From Roseiarcus sp963835955 (GTDB taxonomy: Bacteria; Pseudomonadota; Alphaproteobacteria; Rhizobiales; Beijerinckiaceae), in NCBI GenBank assembly GCA_963835955.1, contig CAWIHZ010000006.1, forward strand, positions 52,283 through 116,282: a stretch of DNA of 64,000 nt. The letters are read 5' to 3'. Positions 44,118-54,059 of the stretch are shown here, one piece after another; the stretch's first letter is position 1; each line of letters begins with the position of its first letter. The notes under the pieces were generated by a model. It ran no database searches. It was not told the DNA's origin and saw only the letters and a list, made by a program, of their open reading frames with translations. The position numbers were made by a program, and so were the translations under genes.

Positions 44118-47019
44118 GCGCTTCGTCGAGGCGCCGCGCCTGTCGGCGCCGGCTGAAGCGCGCCGCCGCCTCGCCGCGCTGAGGGCGGCGCCGGAGAGCG
44201 CGGACCTCGCGCCCGCGCTCGCGCATCGAGCGACGCGCGATCTTCTCGCCGGCCTCGCCGACCACTCGCCGTATCTTTGGGCGCTGGCGACCGAAGATCC
44301 GGGCCGGCTTCATCGCCTGCTCGGCCGACCTCCGGCGGACTCGCTCGATTCGCTGATCGGCGCGCTGGCGGCGACGCGCCCGGGCGACGAGGCCGAGCTG
44401 ATGCGGACGCTGCGCCTCGCCAAGCGCGAAGCGGCGCTGCTGATCGCGCTCGCCGACGTCGGCGGCGTGTGGGACCTCGACGCAACGACGCAGGCTTTGA
44501 CGCGCTTCGCCGACGCCGCCGTCGGCGCCGCGCTCGCCTTTCTCCTGCGCCAGAACGGGCTCGCCGGGCGCTTGAAGATCGATCCGGACCTGCTCGATCC
44601 GCAGCCCGGGTGCGGCATGGTCGTGCTCGCGCTCGGCAAGCACGGCGCGCGCGAGCTCAATTATTCGAGCGACGTCGACCTTATCGTGCTCTATGACGCC
44701 GCCGCCGCCACGATCCCCGAAGGGACGGAGCCGGCTCCGTTGTTCGTCCGCATCACCAAGGCGCTCGCGCGCATTCTTCAGGAACGGACGAGCGAGGGCT
44801 ACGTGCTGCGGGTCGACCTGCGTCTGCGACCCGATCCCGCCTCGACGCCGGTGGCGCTGTCGACCGTGAGCGCGTACGCCTATTACGAAACTCTGGGCCA
44901 GAATTGGGAGCGCGCGGCCTTGATCAAGGCTCGCCCGGCGGCGGGCGATCTGGCGCTCGGCAAGCGCTTCCTGGCTGATCTCGCGCCGTTCATCTGGCGC
45001 AAGTATTTCGACTACGCCGCGATCGCCGACATTCATGCGATGAAGCGGCAGATCCACGCCGTGCGCGGCCACGATCGCGTGGTTGTGCCGGGCCACGACC
45101 TCAAGCTGGGTCGCGGCGGCATTCGCGAAGTCGAGTTCTTCGTGCAGACGCAGCAGCTCATTTTCGGCGGCCGCCGCCCGCGGATGCGCGGCTCGCGGAC
45201 GCTCGACATGCTGCGAGAACTCAACGCCGAAGGATGGGTCGATCGCGAAGCGGTCGACGATCTGAGCCAAGCCTACGTGTTCTTACGTCGCATCGAGCAT
45301 CGGCTGCAGATGGTCGCCGACGAGCAGACGCAGCGGCTTCCCTTCGATCGTGCGCCGCTGGCGCGCTTCGCCAAGTTCTGCGGCTACGCGCGGCCTGCCG
45401 ACTTCGCCAGGGACCTGACCCGGCGCCTGACCCAAGTCGAGCGCCATTATGCGCGGCTGTTCGAGGATGCGCCGGAGTTGAGCGCCTCGGCCGGCAATCT
45501 GGTCTTCACCGGCGTTGTCGACGATCCCGAAACGCTGGCGACTCTGCGCGTCCTCGGGTTTCGCGATCCCGAAGCGGCCGCTGAAACGATTCGCGGCTGG
45601 CATTTCGGCCGGCGCGCGGCCGTGCGCAGCCCGCGAGCGAGGGAGGTGTTGACGGAACTGACGCCAGCGCTGCTGGAGGCCTTCGCCGGTTCTGGCGACG
45701 CCGACGCAGCGCTCGCCGCGTTCGACGCGGCGCTGACCCGGATGCCGGCCTCGGTCGAACTGTTGTCGATCCTGCGGTCCAACGACAAATTGCGCGAACT
45801 GTTCGGCGACGTGCTCGGCAGCGCGCCGCGCCTCGCGCAGGTGGTCGCGACCCGCCCGCACGTTCTCGACGCCGCGATCGATCCGGCGCGGGGCCTCGAT
45901 TTCGAGCAGAGCCTCGACGAGAAAGAGATGCGCGCGCGGGTCGAGATCTTTGTCGCGCAGGCGCGCGGCTACGAGGAGGCGCTCGACCGCGCCCGCGACT
46001 TCGCCGCCGAGGAGACGTTCCTCATCGGCCTCAACCTGCTTTCGGGCCGGCTTGATCCCGATCGCGCCGGCCGCGCCTACAGCTCGCTGGCGCAAGGGCT
46101 GGTGGCAGCGTCGCTGGCGCGGGTCAGCGACGCGTTCGCGGCGGAGCATGGGCGCGTCGGCGGCGGAAGGGTCGCGGTCGTCGCGCTCGGCAAGTTCGGC
46201 TCGCGCGAGATGACGGCGGCCTCCGATCTCGATCTTCTCCTGATCTATGATTTTCATCGCGATGCGGGCGATTCGGACGGAGCGAGGCCGCTCGACGCGA
46301 CGCTCTACTATACCCGCCTTACGCTGCGCCTGCTTTCTGCGCTGACCGCGCCGACCAAGGCGGGCCGGCTTTATGAGGTCGACATGCGGCTGCGCCCCTC
46401 CGGACGCCAGGGGCCGCTCGCAACCCAGCTCTCGGCGTTCCGGCTCTATCAGCGGGACGAAGCGGAGACCTGGGAACACATGGCGCTGACCCGCGCACGC
46501 GTCGTCGCGGGGGACGCAAGCCTCGGGGCCGACATCGCGCAAGCGGTAAGGCGCACGCTCGCGCGAAAGCGGGACGCGGGAAAAGTCGCGCGCGAGGTCC
46601 GCGCGATGCGCGCGCTGATCGCCTCGGAAAAGGGCGACAAGGACCCCTGGGACCTGAAACTGGTCGCGGGCGGGCTGATCGACATCGAATTCATCGCCCA
46701 ATATCTCAGCATCGCCTTTGCGCACGAGCGGCCCGGCATTCTCGACGCCTCGACGCGAGCGGTCATCGACAAGGCCGGCGCGGCGGGGTTGATTGCCGCC
46801 GGCCAGGCCGAGACCCTGATCGGCGCGCACCGGCTCTATACCGACGCGACGCAATTCATGCGGCTGGCGATCGCCGGCCCCTTCGACCCCGATCAAGCGG
46901 CGGCCGGGGTCAAGCGCCGAATCGCCGCCGCGACCGGCTTTCCCGATTTCGACGCCCTGGCCGCGGCGCTCGGTGAGGCCCGAACCAACGTGCGCGCGGC
47001 GTTCGCGGCGATCGTTTAG
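44098..47019 (+). CDS. glnE: bifunctional glutamine synthetase adenylyltransferase/deadenylase
   Basis: A 973-residue two-headed nucleotidyltransferase that adds and removes AMP on glutamine synthetase in response to PII signals. Both catalytic halves are visible. The deadenylating N-domain has LGKHGARELNYSSDVDLI (about residue 180) and the adenylylating C-domain has LGKFGSREMTAASDLDLL (about 698), each with the DxD metal pair. Length is usual. Co-location with degP and a two-component pair recurs in Hyphomicrobiales. The stop faces the P450 gene tail to tail, 28 bases away. Confidence 0.95.
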   Translation: MGATLAERFVEAPRLSAPAEARRRLAALRAAPESADLAPALAHRATRDLLAGLADHSPYLWALATEDPGRLHRLLGRPPADSLDSLIGALAATRPGDEAELMRTLRLAKREAALLIALADVGGVWDLDATTQALTRFADAAVGAALAFLLRQNGLAGRLKIDPDLLDPQPGCGMVVLALGKHGARELNYSSDVDLIVLYDAAAATIPEGTEPAPLFVRITKALARILQERTSEGYVLRVDLRLRPDPASTPVALSTVSAYAYYETLGQNWERAALIKARPAAGDLALGKRFLADLAPFIWRKYFDYAAIADIHAMKRQIHAVRGHDRVVVPGHDLKLGRGGIREVEFFVQTQQLIFGGRRPRMRGSRTLDMLRELNAEGWVDREAVDDLSQAYVFLRRIEHRLQMVADEQTQRLPFDRAPLARFAKFCGYARPADFARDLTRRLTQVERHYARLFEDAPELSASAGNLVFTGVVDDPETLATLRVLGFRDPEAAAETIRGWHFGRRAAVRSPRAREVLTELTPALLEAFAGSGDADAALAAFDAALTRMPASVELLSILRSNDKLRELFGDVLGSAPRLAQVVATRPHVLDAAIDPARGLDFEQSLDEKEMRARVEIFVAQARGYEEALDRARDFAAEETFLIGLNLLSGRLDPDRAGRAYSSLAQGLVAASLARVSDAFAAEHGRVGGGRVAVVALGKFGSREMTAASDLDLLLIYDFHRDAGDSDGARPLDATLYYTRLTLRLLSALTAPTKAGRLYEVDMRLRPSGRQGPLATQLSAFRLYQRDEAETWEHMALTRARVVAGDASLGADIAQAVRRTLARKRDAGKVAREVRAMRALIASEKGDKDPWDLKLVAGGLIDIEFIAQYLSIAFAHERPGILDASTRAVIDKAGAAGLIAAGQAETLIGAHRLYTDATQFMRLAIAGPFDPDQAAAGVKRRIAAATGFPDFDALAAALGEARTNVRAAFAAIV

Positions 47020-47047
47020 AGCGGGATGAGGGGGCCGCCGACCCGAT

Positions 47048-48265
47048 TCACGCCGGCGCCGCCCGGACCGGAAGCCGGACCCATCCGCGCAACGTGTTGT
47101 TGAGCAAAGGGGTGGGCGCGCCGTCCGGTTCGATGCGCTCGAAACTGCGCGCCAGCGCTGCCAGCAGCGCCTCGCCTTCGAGTCTGGCGAGCAGCGCCCC
47201 GACGCACATATGGACGCCGGCGCCGAAGCCGACGTGGCCGGCGGTCGATCGGTCGATGTCGTAGCGCTCGGCGTCGGGCCACTTGCGCGGATCGCGATTG
47301 GCGGCCGCCAGCAGCATCAGCACCTTCTCGCCCTCGGGGATCGTCGCGCCGCCGAGCGCGGTCACGCGCGTCGTGGTGCGGAAAAACGTCTGGACCGGAG
47401 TTTCGAGCCTGACCGCCTCCTCGAAAGCAGCGCGGGCCTTGGCGGGATCGGCGCGCAGCGCGGCGAACTGTCCCGGATTGTGCGCAAGACACCGCATCGC
47501 CGCGCCGAGCGCGTGCACGGTGGTGTCGAAGCCGGCGCTGAGCAGCGAGCGCACCAGCAGTTCCGCCTCCTGCCGCGTCACTTCGCCCGCGTCCGCCGCG
47601 GCGTGGATCATCGCCCCGATGCCGTCGCCCGACAAAGCCTCGCGCTTGCACTGCCCGGTGATCCACTCGACATGCGGCGCCATCTGGGCGAGCGCGCTCC
47701 GGCGCAACGCATTGTCGGGCCCGAACATGTTGAACACCGTCGCCGCATAGGGCAGCAGGTGCTCGCGCCCCTGCGCGGAGAGGCCGACCGCGTCGGGCAG
47801 AACCATCATCGGATAGGCTTCGGCGCAATCGGCGATGGCGTCGAAGCGCCCTTTGCGCGCCAGCTCGCCCGCCAGCGTCTCGGCGGCTTCCGCGAAGCGC
47901 GCGCGCAAGGACCGCATCACCGTCGCCGACAACGCGCGATTGAGCACCGCGCGCGCCCGATCGTGCTCGGGCGGATCGCGCTCCAGCACCAGGCTCGGCG
48001 GCCGCCACGGCGTCTCGCGCTGAAAGTCGCTCAAGCCGACGCCGCGGCCGGAACAGAACGTCGCCGGATCGTCTAGGATTGCTCTCACCTCGGCATGGCG
48101 CGCGGCGGCGTAGGCGCCGATCGTTTCGAGCCACACGACCGGCCCCGCCTCGCGCAGGACCTCATGCGCGGGATGGGGATCGCGCAGGAACTCGAGCGAG
48201 AACGGATCGATCGCCGAAACCGGAACCCCGGCGCGCGGCGGGCCTGCAGGCGCGGCTTGCGGCAT
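47048..48265 (-). CDS. cytochrome P450, CYP199-like
   Basis: A 405-residue soluble P450. The I-helix oxygen motif is AGFDTTVHAL (about residue 245). The ExxR pair is in EEAVRLETPVQTF, and the heme cysteine loop is FGAGVHMCVGALLARLE (about 350-366). The N-terminal IDPFSLEFLRDPHPAHEVLR and FCSGRGVGLSDF resemble CYP199A enzymes, which demethylate para-substituted benzoates; that substrate guess comes from remembered similarity. No ferredoxin or reductase gene lies adjacent. A YjbR-like gene is upstream on the same strand. Confidence 0.88.
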   Translation of the reverse strand: MPQAAPAGPPRAGVPVSAIDPFSLEFLRDPHPAHEVLREAGPVVWLETIGAYAAARHAEVRAILDDPATFCSGRGVGLSDFQRETPWRPPSLVLERDPPEHDRARAVLNRALSATVMRSLRARFAEAAETLAGELARKGRFDAIADCAEAYPMMVLPDAVGLSAQGREHLLPYAATVFNMFGPDNALRRSALAQMAPHVEWITGQCKREALSGDGIGAMIHAAADAGEVTRQEAELLVRSLLSAGFDTTVHALGAAMRCLAHNPGQFAALRADPAKARAAFEEAVRLETPVQTFFRTTTRVTALGGATIPEGEKVLMLLAAANRDPRKWPDAERYDIDRSTAGHVGFGAGVHMCVGALLARLEGEALLAALARSFERIEPDGAPTPLLNNTLRGWVRLPVRAAPA

Positions 48266-48357
48266 GACGGCGCTTCCTCGACAGGCGCTGCTTTGGGCGC
48301 AAGGTTATGCCGCGAGGCTCGCGCCGCGCAACTGAGCCGCCTGATCGGGCCTTCGCC

Positions 48358-48708
48358 TCACGCCGCCAGCCTGCCGAGGCGCTTCGGCGCGACCAGCCGG
48401 TAGCTGCGGTGCACGAAGGCGTCGATCTCGCGCCAGTCGGCGGCTTCGTCGAGGCCGACGCCGATCCAGCCCTTGGCGCCGAAATAGGGAGGAATGAAAA
48501 AACGCGCCGGATTGGCGCCCAGAATGATCTCCCGCGTCCCCTGGGGCACTTTGCACCACAGGCCGATCCAGTCGCTCCACGGCCGCTCGAGCGCGAATAT
48601 CCTGTCCTCGACCCGGTACGACGGGCCGCGCTTCATCGTCTCCTCGCGGGCTGAGGGAAGCGCAAGGCAGATTTCCCGCAAATGCGCGCGGATTGCGGCG
48701 ACGGACAT
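48358..48708 (-). CDS. MmcQ/YjbR family protein
   Basis: A 116-residue protein of the YjbR double-wing fold: LREICLALPSAREETMKRGP, FALERPWSDWIGLW, and WIGVGLDEAADWREIDAFVH near the end. Members are often annotated as DNA-binding, but their function is unproven. It lies 92 bases upstream of the P450 gene on the same strand and divergent from the aconitase X genes. Confidence 0.82.
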   Translation of the reverse strand: MSVAAIRAHLREICLALPSAREETMKRGPSYRVEDRIFALERPWSDWIGLWCKVPQGTREIILGANPARFFIPPYFGAKGWIGVGLDEAADWREIDAFVHRSYRLVAPKRLGRLAA

Positions 48709-48901
48709 GGGGCGAGACCTCCTATTGGCTCAATTCGTTACCGCAAGGAATGGCCGGAATTGGGGCGAGGCGACGCACTGCGCGTGCTTCGCGCGGCGAA
48801 CGCAGCTTCAATCGCGCGAAAGGGGCAGCGTCCTTTGAAGAAGCAGGAATTTGTCGGAAAACCGGTGGCCACCTTTGCGAAATCCTGCTTAGCGTGCCAG
48901 C

Positions 48902-50143
48902 GTGACTCTCCAACTCTCGTCCCTTGATCGCGAGCTGATCGCCGGCGCGCATGGCGCGGGAGCGGCGTTCGCGATGCGGCTGATCGCGCGCTTCGCCGAG
49001 GCGGTCGAAGCGCGTCGCTTGATCGAGATCGAGGCGGCGCATGTCGACGGCTGTCTCTATCTCGGTCGCGCAAGCCTCGATTTCGTCGAGCGGATCACGG
49101 CGCTCGGCGGCAAGGTGCGCGTGCCCACGACCCTCAACGTCGGCTCGGTCGATCTCATCCATCCCGAACTGTTTCGCGGGCCCAGGAAGGTCGCCGTCAA
49201 CGGCGCGCGGCTGATGCAGGCGCATGTGGCGCTCGGCTGCGCGCCGACCTTCACCTGCGCCCCCTACCAGACCGCCTATCGGCCGCGGTTCGGCGCGCAG
49301 ATCGCCTGGGGGGAATCGAATGCGATCGCATTCGCCAATTCGGTGATCGGCGCGCGCACCAACCGCTACGGCGACTTCATCGATCTCTGCTGCGCGATGA
49401 CCGGCCGGGCGCCGGAATATGGCCTGCATTTGAGCGAAAACCGCTTCGCCAAGGTCGTTGTCGAGATCGCGTCGATCCCGGAGAATTGGGACGCCGAGCG
49501 GGTCGCGGTCGCGGTCGGCCATATTGTCGGACGGCGCTGCGGCGCCTTGGTCCCGGCGCTCGTCGGACTGCCAGGCGACACGGTCGAAGACGATTTGAAG
49601 GCGCTCGGCGCCGCCGCCGCTTCATCCGGCGCGGTCGCGCTGTTTCACGCCGTCGGCCTCACGCCCGAAGCGCCCGACCTCGCGACCGCCTGCGGCGGTC
49701 TCGCGCCCCAGCGCGTCATCCGACTTTTAGCGGAGGACTTGCGCGAGGCCGCGCGCTCGCTCTCCAGTGTCGCCGACGGCGCGCCGCTCGGCGCCGTCGC
49801 GCTCGGCACGCCGCATTTCTCGATTCGAGAGTTCGCCCGTCTGATGCCGCTGATCGAGGGCGCGCGCCCGCTCGTCGACATCTGGATCAACTGCAATCGC
49901 GCGACGCTGGCGGAGCTTCGCGCGCGCGGCTGGGAGGAGCGCCTTCGCCAGGCGCGCGTCACGCTCGTCGTCGACACCTGCACGTACGTCACGACGCTGA
50001 TGCGCATCGAGGCCGGGGCGGTCATGACCAATTCCGGCAAGTGCGCCTATTACGCGCCCGGCAATCTCGGCGCCGAGGTCGCCTTCGGCTCGCTCGCCGA
50101 ATGCGTCGCCTCGGCGCGCGCCGGCAAAGTGGTCAGGCTGTGA
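48902..50143 (+). CDS. aconitase X, catalytic (large) subunit
   Basis: A 413-residue AcnX protein. Conserved text includes LIAGAHGAGAAFAMRL at the start, VPTTLNVGSVDL, ALGCAPTFTCAPYQTA, WGESNAIAFANSVIGARTNR, and the cysteine-bearing VDTCTYVTTLM and NSGKCAYYAPG, which line the Fe-S/metal site. Bacterial two-subunit AcnX enzymes studied so far are cis-3-hydroxy-L-proline dehydratases. The GTG start at 48902 fits the family N-terminus. It overlaps the small subunit by GTGA. Confidence 0.87.
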   Translation: MTLQLSSLDRELIAGAHGAGAAFAMRLIARFAEAVEARRLIEIEAAHVDGCLYLGRASLDFVERITALGGKVRVPTTLNVGSVDLIHPELFRGPRKVAVNGARLMQAHVALGCAPTFTCAPYQTAYRPRFGAQIAWGESNAIAFANSVIGARTNRYGDFIDLCCAMTGRAPEYGLHLSENRFAKVVVEIASIPENWDAERVAVAVGHIVGRRCGALVPALVGLPGDTVEDDLKALGAAAASSGAVALFHAVGLTPEAPDLATACGGLAPQRVIRLLAEDLREAARSLSSVADGAPLGAVALGTPHFSIREFARLMPLIEGARPLVDIWINCNRATLAELRARGWEERLRQARVTLVVDTCTYVTTLMRIEAGAVMTNSGKCAYYAPGNLGAEVAFGSLAECVASARAGKVVRL

Positions 50144-50571
50144 GCGCGCTGGTCGTGGAAGCGATCACGCTCGCGCCGGGCGCGGCCGAAGGAGCGACGT
50201 TGCGGCTCGACGAACCGCTGAGCTTCTGGGGCGGGCTCGATTTGGCGACCGGCCGCGTCATCGACCGCTGGCACCCGCAACGAAACGCCACGATCGCCGG
50301 CAGCGCGTTGATGATGCCGGAGGGGCGCGGCTCGAGTTCGGGCAGCGCCGCGCTCGCCGAGACGATCCGTCTCGGCGCCGGCCCGGCGGCGATCCTGCTG
50401 CTGCGGCGGGACGCCATCGTCGTGGTCGGCGCGCTGGTCGCAGCCGAGCTGTACGGCCGCGCGTGTCCGGTAGCGCTGGTTCGTGAGCAGGATTGGGAGA
50501 AGCTCGCCGCCGCCCCCCGGCTCGCCGTGCGGGCGGGGCCGGACGGCGCAACGATCAGCGCGGAGATTTGA
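50140..50571 (+). CDS. aconitase X, swivelling (small) subunit
   Basis: A 143-residue swivel-domain subunit. LRLDEPLSFWGGLDLATGRV, RWHPQRNATIAGSALMMPEG and GRGSSSGSAALAE are the family signature, including the serine loop that binds substrate. The GTG start overlaps the large-subunit stop, so the two are made together. The 3' end overlaps the convergent helicase gene by 17 bases. Confidence 0.87.
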   Translation: MSALVVEAITLAPGAAEGATLRLDEPLSFWGGLDLATGRVIDRWHPQRNATIAGSALMMPEGRGSSSGSAALAETIRLGAGPAAILLLRRDAIVVVGALVAAELYGRACPVALVREQDWEKLAAAPRLAVRAGPDGATISAEI

Positions 50572-51931
50572 CCTTGACGCCCCCGGCGCGCGGCGGGCGA
50601 AAGCCGCGCCGGCGATCGACGGGACGTGGATTGGCGACGGGCTGGCCGGCGCTGCGGGCGTCGCGATGCGGCGAATGATGCGGGCGTTGCGCCGGCGCCT
50701 GCGTCACCGCTTTCGCCGCCCTGCGCAATACCGGCGCCGACTTCGGTCCTGCGGCGCCGCGGCGGTCGTCCTTGGGCAGATCGAGCCGCGTCAGTCGTTC
50801 GATCGCGCGCAGCAGGTCGCGTTCCGCATGGTCGCAAAGCGAGATCGCCCGGCCGGCGTTTCCAGCCCGCGCGGTTCGACCGATGCGATGGACATAGGCC
50901 TCCGCCACTTCCGGCAATTCGAAATTGACGACATGGGTTACGCCGTCAATGTCGATGCCGCGCGCGGCGATGTCGGTCGCCACGAGGGCCCGGGTCTGGC
51001 CGGCGCGGAAGGCGCCGAGCGCGCGCTCGCGCTGACCCTGGCTCTTGTTGCCGTGGATCGCGGCGGCGTCGACGCCCGCCTCGTCGAGCGTCCTGGCGAC
51101 GCGGTCGGCGCCGCGCTTGGTGCGGGTGAACACGATGACCCGCGACAGCGCGTCGTCGTCGAACAATTCGACCAGCATGTCGCGCTTCCGCGCGGATTCG
51201 ATCAGGACGACGCTATGCTCGACCCGGTCGGCGGTCTTGGCGACCGTCGTCACCGCGACCTCGACCGGATCGCGAAGCAACTCGCCGGCGAGCGCGCGAA
51301 TATCGGCCGGCAGGGTCGCCGAGAAAAACAGGTTCTGCCGCTTCTCCGGCAGCTCGCGCACGATGCGGCGGATCGGCCTCACAAAGCCGAGATCGAGCAT
51401 CCGGTCGACTTCGTCGAGCACCAGGAATTCGACCGCGCTCAGGTTCGCTACATGCGAGTCGAGATGATCGACCAGCCGGCCGGGCGTCGCGACCAGCACG
51501 TCGAGGCCGGCCGCGAGCGCGCGAACTTGGGCCCCATAGGGAACGCCGCCGAACACCACCGCGATCTTGAGCGGCAATCCATCGGAAAGGTCGCGGAAGC
51601 TCTGCGCGATCTGGCTCGCCAGCTCGCGCGTCGGGCTGAGGACGAGCGCGCGCACGCCGCCCCTGGGCGCGGGGCGCCCGTCGATCGCCAGACGGTTGAG
51701 GATCGGCAGCGCGAAGGCCGCCGTCTTGCCGGTGCCGGTCTGGGCGATGCCGATCAGGTCGCGTCCTTTGAGCAGCGGCGGAATCGCCTGGGCCTGAATT
51801 GGGGTCGGACGCGCGAAGTCGAGCTTGGCCAGCGCGCGAATGAGGGGCGCGGCGAGGCCGAACCCATGAAAATTATCCAAGGAGAAGTCTTTCGAAAACG
51901 CCGCGACAGCGCCAAGCGCGCGAGGCGGCAA
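50555..51931 (-). CDS. DEAD-box ATP-dependent RNA helicase (RhlE-like)
   Basis: A helicase of up to 458 residues with every core motif: Q motif FARPTPIQAQAIP, motif I AQTGTGKTAAF, Ia PTRELASQIA, motif II LDEVDRMLD (DEVD in place of DEAD, a common variant), III FFSATLP, and VI HRIGRTARAG. The C-terminal tail (about residues 390-458) is basic and disordered. The longest start is a TTG at 51931; the core could also begin near LDNFHGFGLAAP (51877), so the first 18 residues are uncertain. It unwinds RNA, probably in ribosome assembly or decay. Confidence 0.9.
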   Translation of the reverse strand: MPPRALGAVAAFSKDFSLDNFHGFGLAAPLIRALAKLDFARPTPIQAQAIPPLLKGRDLIGIAQTGTGKTAAFALPILNRLAIDGRPAPRGGVRALVLSPTRELASQIAQSFRDLSDGLPLKIAVVFGGVPYGAQVRALAAGLDVLVATPGRLVDHLDSHVANLSAVEFLVLDEVDRMLDLGFVRPIRRIVRELPEKRQNLFFSATLPADIRALAGELLRDPVEVAVTTVAKTADRVEHSVVLIESARKRDMLVELFDDDALSRVIVFTRTKRGADRVARTLDEAGVDAAAIHGNKSQGQRERALGAFRAGQTRALVATDIAARGIDIDGVTHVVNFELPEVAEAYVHRIGRTARAGNAGRAISLCDHAERDLLRAIERLTRLDLPKDDRRGAAGPKSAPVLRRAAKAVTQAPAQRPHHSPHRDARSAGQPVANPRPVDRRRGFRPPRAGGVKVKSPR

Positions 51932-52167
51932 GGGGTGATGAAAGGGAACGCCCCGCGTGTCCGGGCGTCAAATGCGAAATCGCAATGCGTGCGCGCGGCA
52001 GATAGGCTGGAAAGCCCTTCACGCGGCCGGCGCGTCATCGACCGCTTTGAAGCAGCCGCGGCTCATGTGGACGGCGCGGGGCGGAAAGTCAAGGACTCCT
52101 GTCGGTTCGAACGGTTCATGTCGGCCGCGCAGGCGGTTGGCGACGCAATGGCGGCGAACGCCGATTG

Positions 52168-53808
52168 TCACGCCTCGACCGCGAGATGGCCGTGATAGCG
52201 TTTGCGCAGCTCGGTCTTGAGCAGCTTGCCGGTCGCCGTATGCGGGAGGCTGTCGACGAAGACGACGTCGTCCGGAACCTGCCACTTGGGCAGCTTGCCG
52301 GCGAGAAAGTCGAGGATCGACTGCTTGCTCGGATTTCTGCCCTCGCGCGGCTGGACGATCAGCAGCGGACGCTCCTGCCAAACGGGGTGGGCGACCGCGA
52401 TGACCCCGGCTTCGAAAACATCGGGGTGGGAGATCGCAAGATTTTCAATCTCGATCGACGAGATCCATTCGCCGCCGGACTTGATCACGTCCTTCAGCCG
52501 GTCGGTCAACTGAACGTAGCCGTCTGGATCGATCGTTCCGACGTCTCCGGTGCCGAGCCATCCGTCCCTGTCGACGACTTGACCGCCCTCGCCCTTGAAA
52601 TAGCCAGAGATCACCCAGTTGCCGCGCACCTTCAGCTCGCCGACCGACACGCCGTCGTGCGGCAGGTCTCGCCCGTCCTTGCCGGCGAGCTTGAGCTCGA
52701 CGCCATAAAGCTGACGGCCCTGCTTGACCTGCATGTCGACGAGCTCAGCGCTGCTTGCGCCCGCGTGGCTGGACAATGGCGATCCGGCGGTGACGAGCGG
52801 GCTCGTTTCGGTCATGCCCCAGGCATGCAGCAGGAATACGCCGAGCAGGTCCCGGAACTTCTCGATCGTCGCCCGAGGCGGCGCCGTGCCGCCTGAGAAG
52901 ACCTGCTTAAGCTTCAGGCGCGAGAGGTCGAGCCGGTCTCGATTGACCTCCAGCCAGGCGAGGAAGTTGAGCCAGATCGTCGGGATGCCGCCCGCCTTGG
53001 TGCAACCCTCCTGGTCGAGCAGAAGGAAAATACTCTCGGGGTCGAGCCGCGGGCCCGGAAGCACCAGCTTCGCCCCGCACATCGCGGCGGAGAAGGGGAG
53101 GCTCCAGGCGTTGGCGTGAAAGAGGGGCACGACGACAAGAATCGAGTCGCGGGCCGACAGTGCGAGCCCGTCGGCCGCGCAGGCGGCGAAGGCGTGCAGC
53201 ACCGTAGAGCGGTGGCTGTACATTACGCCCTTCGGATTGCCGGTGGTGCCGGAGGTGTAGCAGAGCGTCGAGGCCGTGTTCTCGTCGATGAGCGGCCAAT
53301 CGTATTCCGGCGAGGCCGCCGCCAGCACATCCTCGTAGCAATGAAGCGAAACGCCCTTGCCGGCCGGCATGGCTTCTGCGTCGCAGAGCGCGACCCAGCC
53401 GCGCACCAGCGGCAGCCTCGGCGCGAGCTCCTCGACCAGCGGCGCGAAGACGGGATCGAAGAAGACATAAGCGTCCTCGGCGTGGTGCATGATGTATTGG
53501 ATCTGATCCCGGAACAGCCGCGGATTGACGGTATGCAGAACCCGGCCCGAGCTGGTCACGCCGTAGTAGAGTTCGAGATGTCGATGGCCGTTCCAGGCGA
53601 GGGTGGCGATGCGATCGCCGGGGCCGGCCCCGAGCGCGCTCAATGCATTGGCGACCCGCTTCGCCCGAGCGGCGACCTCGGCGAAAGTCGAGCGATGGAA
53701 GGCGCCGCCGGCGCCGCGAGAGACGATTTCGCGGTTCCCATGCCAGGTCGAAGCATAATCGACGAGGCTCGAAACAAGAAGCGGACGCTGCTGCATCAGC
53801 CCGAGCAT
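52168..53808 (-). CDS. AMP-forming long/medium-chain acyl-CoA ligase
   Basis: A 546-residue ANL-family ligase. The AMP signature is CYTSGTTGNPKGVMYSHR (about residues 187-204), A5 is HAWGMTETSPL, A7 DGWLGTGDVGTID, and A8/A10 DRLKDVIKSGGEWIS and PHTATGKLLKTELR with the catalytic lysine. It activates a fatty or related acid to acyl-CoA. The branch resembles fatty-acid and DmdB-type methylthiopropionate ligases, so the chain length is open. It stands alone beside the IS481 insertion; the 239-base gap to the IS holds nothing recognised. Confidence 0.9.
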   Translation of the reverse strand: MLGLMQQRPLLVSSLVDYASTWHGNREIVSRGAGGAFHRSTFAEVAARAKRVANALSALGAGPGDRIATLAWNGHRHLELYYGVTSSGRVLHTVNPRLFRDQIQYIMHHAEDAYVFFDPVFAPLVEELAPRLPLVRGWVALCDAEAMPAGKGVSLHCYEDVLAAASPEYDWPLIDENTASTLCYTSGTTGNPKGVMYSHRSTVLHAFAACAADGLALSARDSILVVVPLFHANAWSLPFSAAMCGAKLVLPGPRLDPESIFLLLDQEGCTKAGGIPTIWLNFLAWLEVNRDRLDLSRLKLKQVFSGGTAPPRATIEKFRDLLGVFLLHAWGMTETSPLVTAGSPLSSHAGASSAELVDMQVKQGRQLYGVELKLAGKDGRDLPHDGVSVGELKVRGNWVISGYFKGEGGQVVDRDGWLGTGDVGTIDPDGYVQLTDRLKDVIKSGGEWISSIEIENLAISHPDVFEAGVIAVAHPVWQERPLLIVQPREGRNPSKQSILDFLAGKLPKWQVPDDVVFVDSLPHTATGKLLKTELRKRYHGHLAVEA

Positions 53809-54059
53809 GATGTCCTCCCGCTTTTTTCAGTCCCCCGCCGGACCCTGCTCGGCCGACACCCCGGCGTCGACCCCCGACGCCGCTTACGATGGCGTCCTGA
53901 AGCTTGCGGCCAAGTGTAGCCGAGGCACGATTGTTTGCAATGCTTCGATTTTTCGCCGCGCATCGGCGGCATAAAGGCGTTGGCTCGGGCGATCCGCGAC
54001 CTGGGCCGCAAATTGAGCGGCCCGAGACATGGGTGACAGTTTGTACCGGACACATGGGT

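Noticed and set aside
45283..46896. 537-residue reverse-strand frame
   Set aside because: Antisense to the well-supported glnE; a GC-rich shadow.
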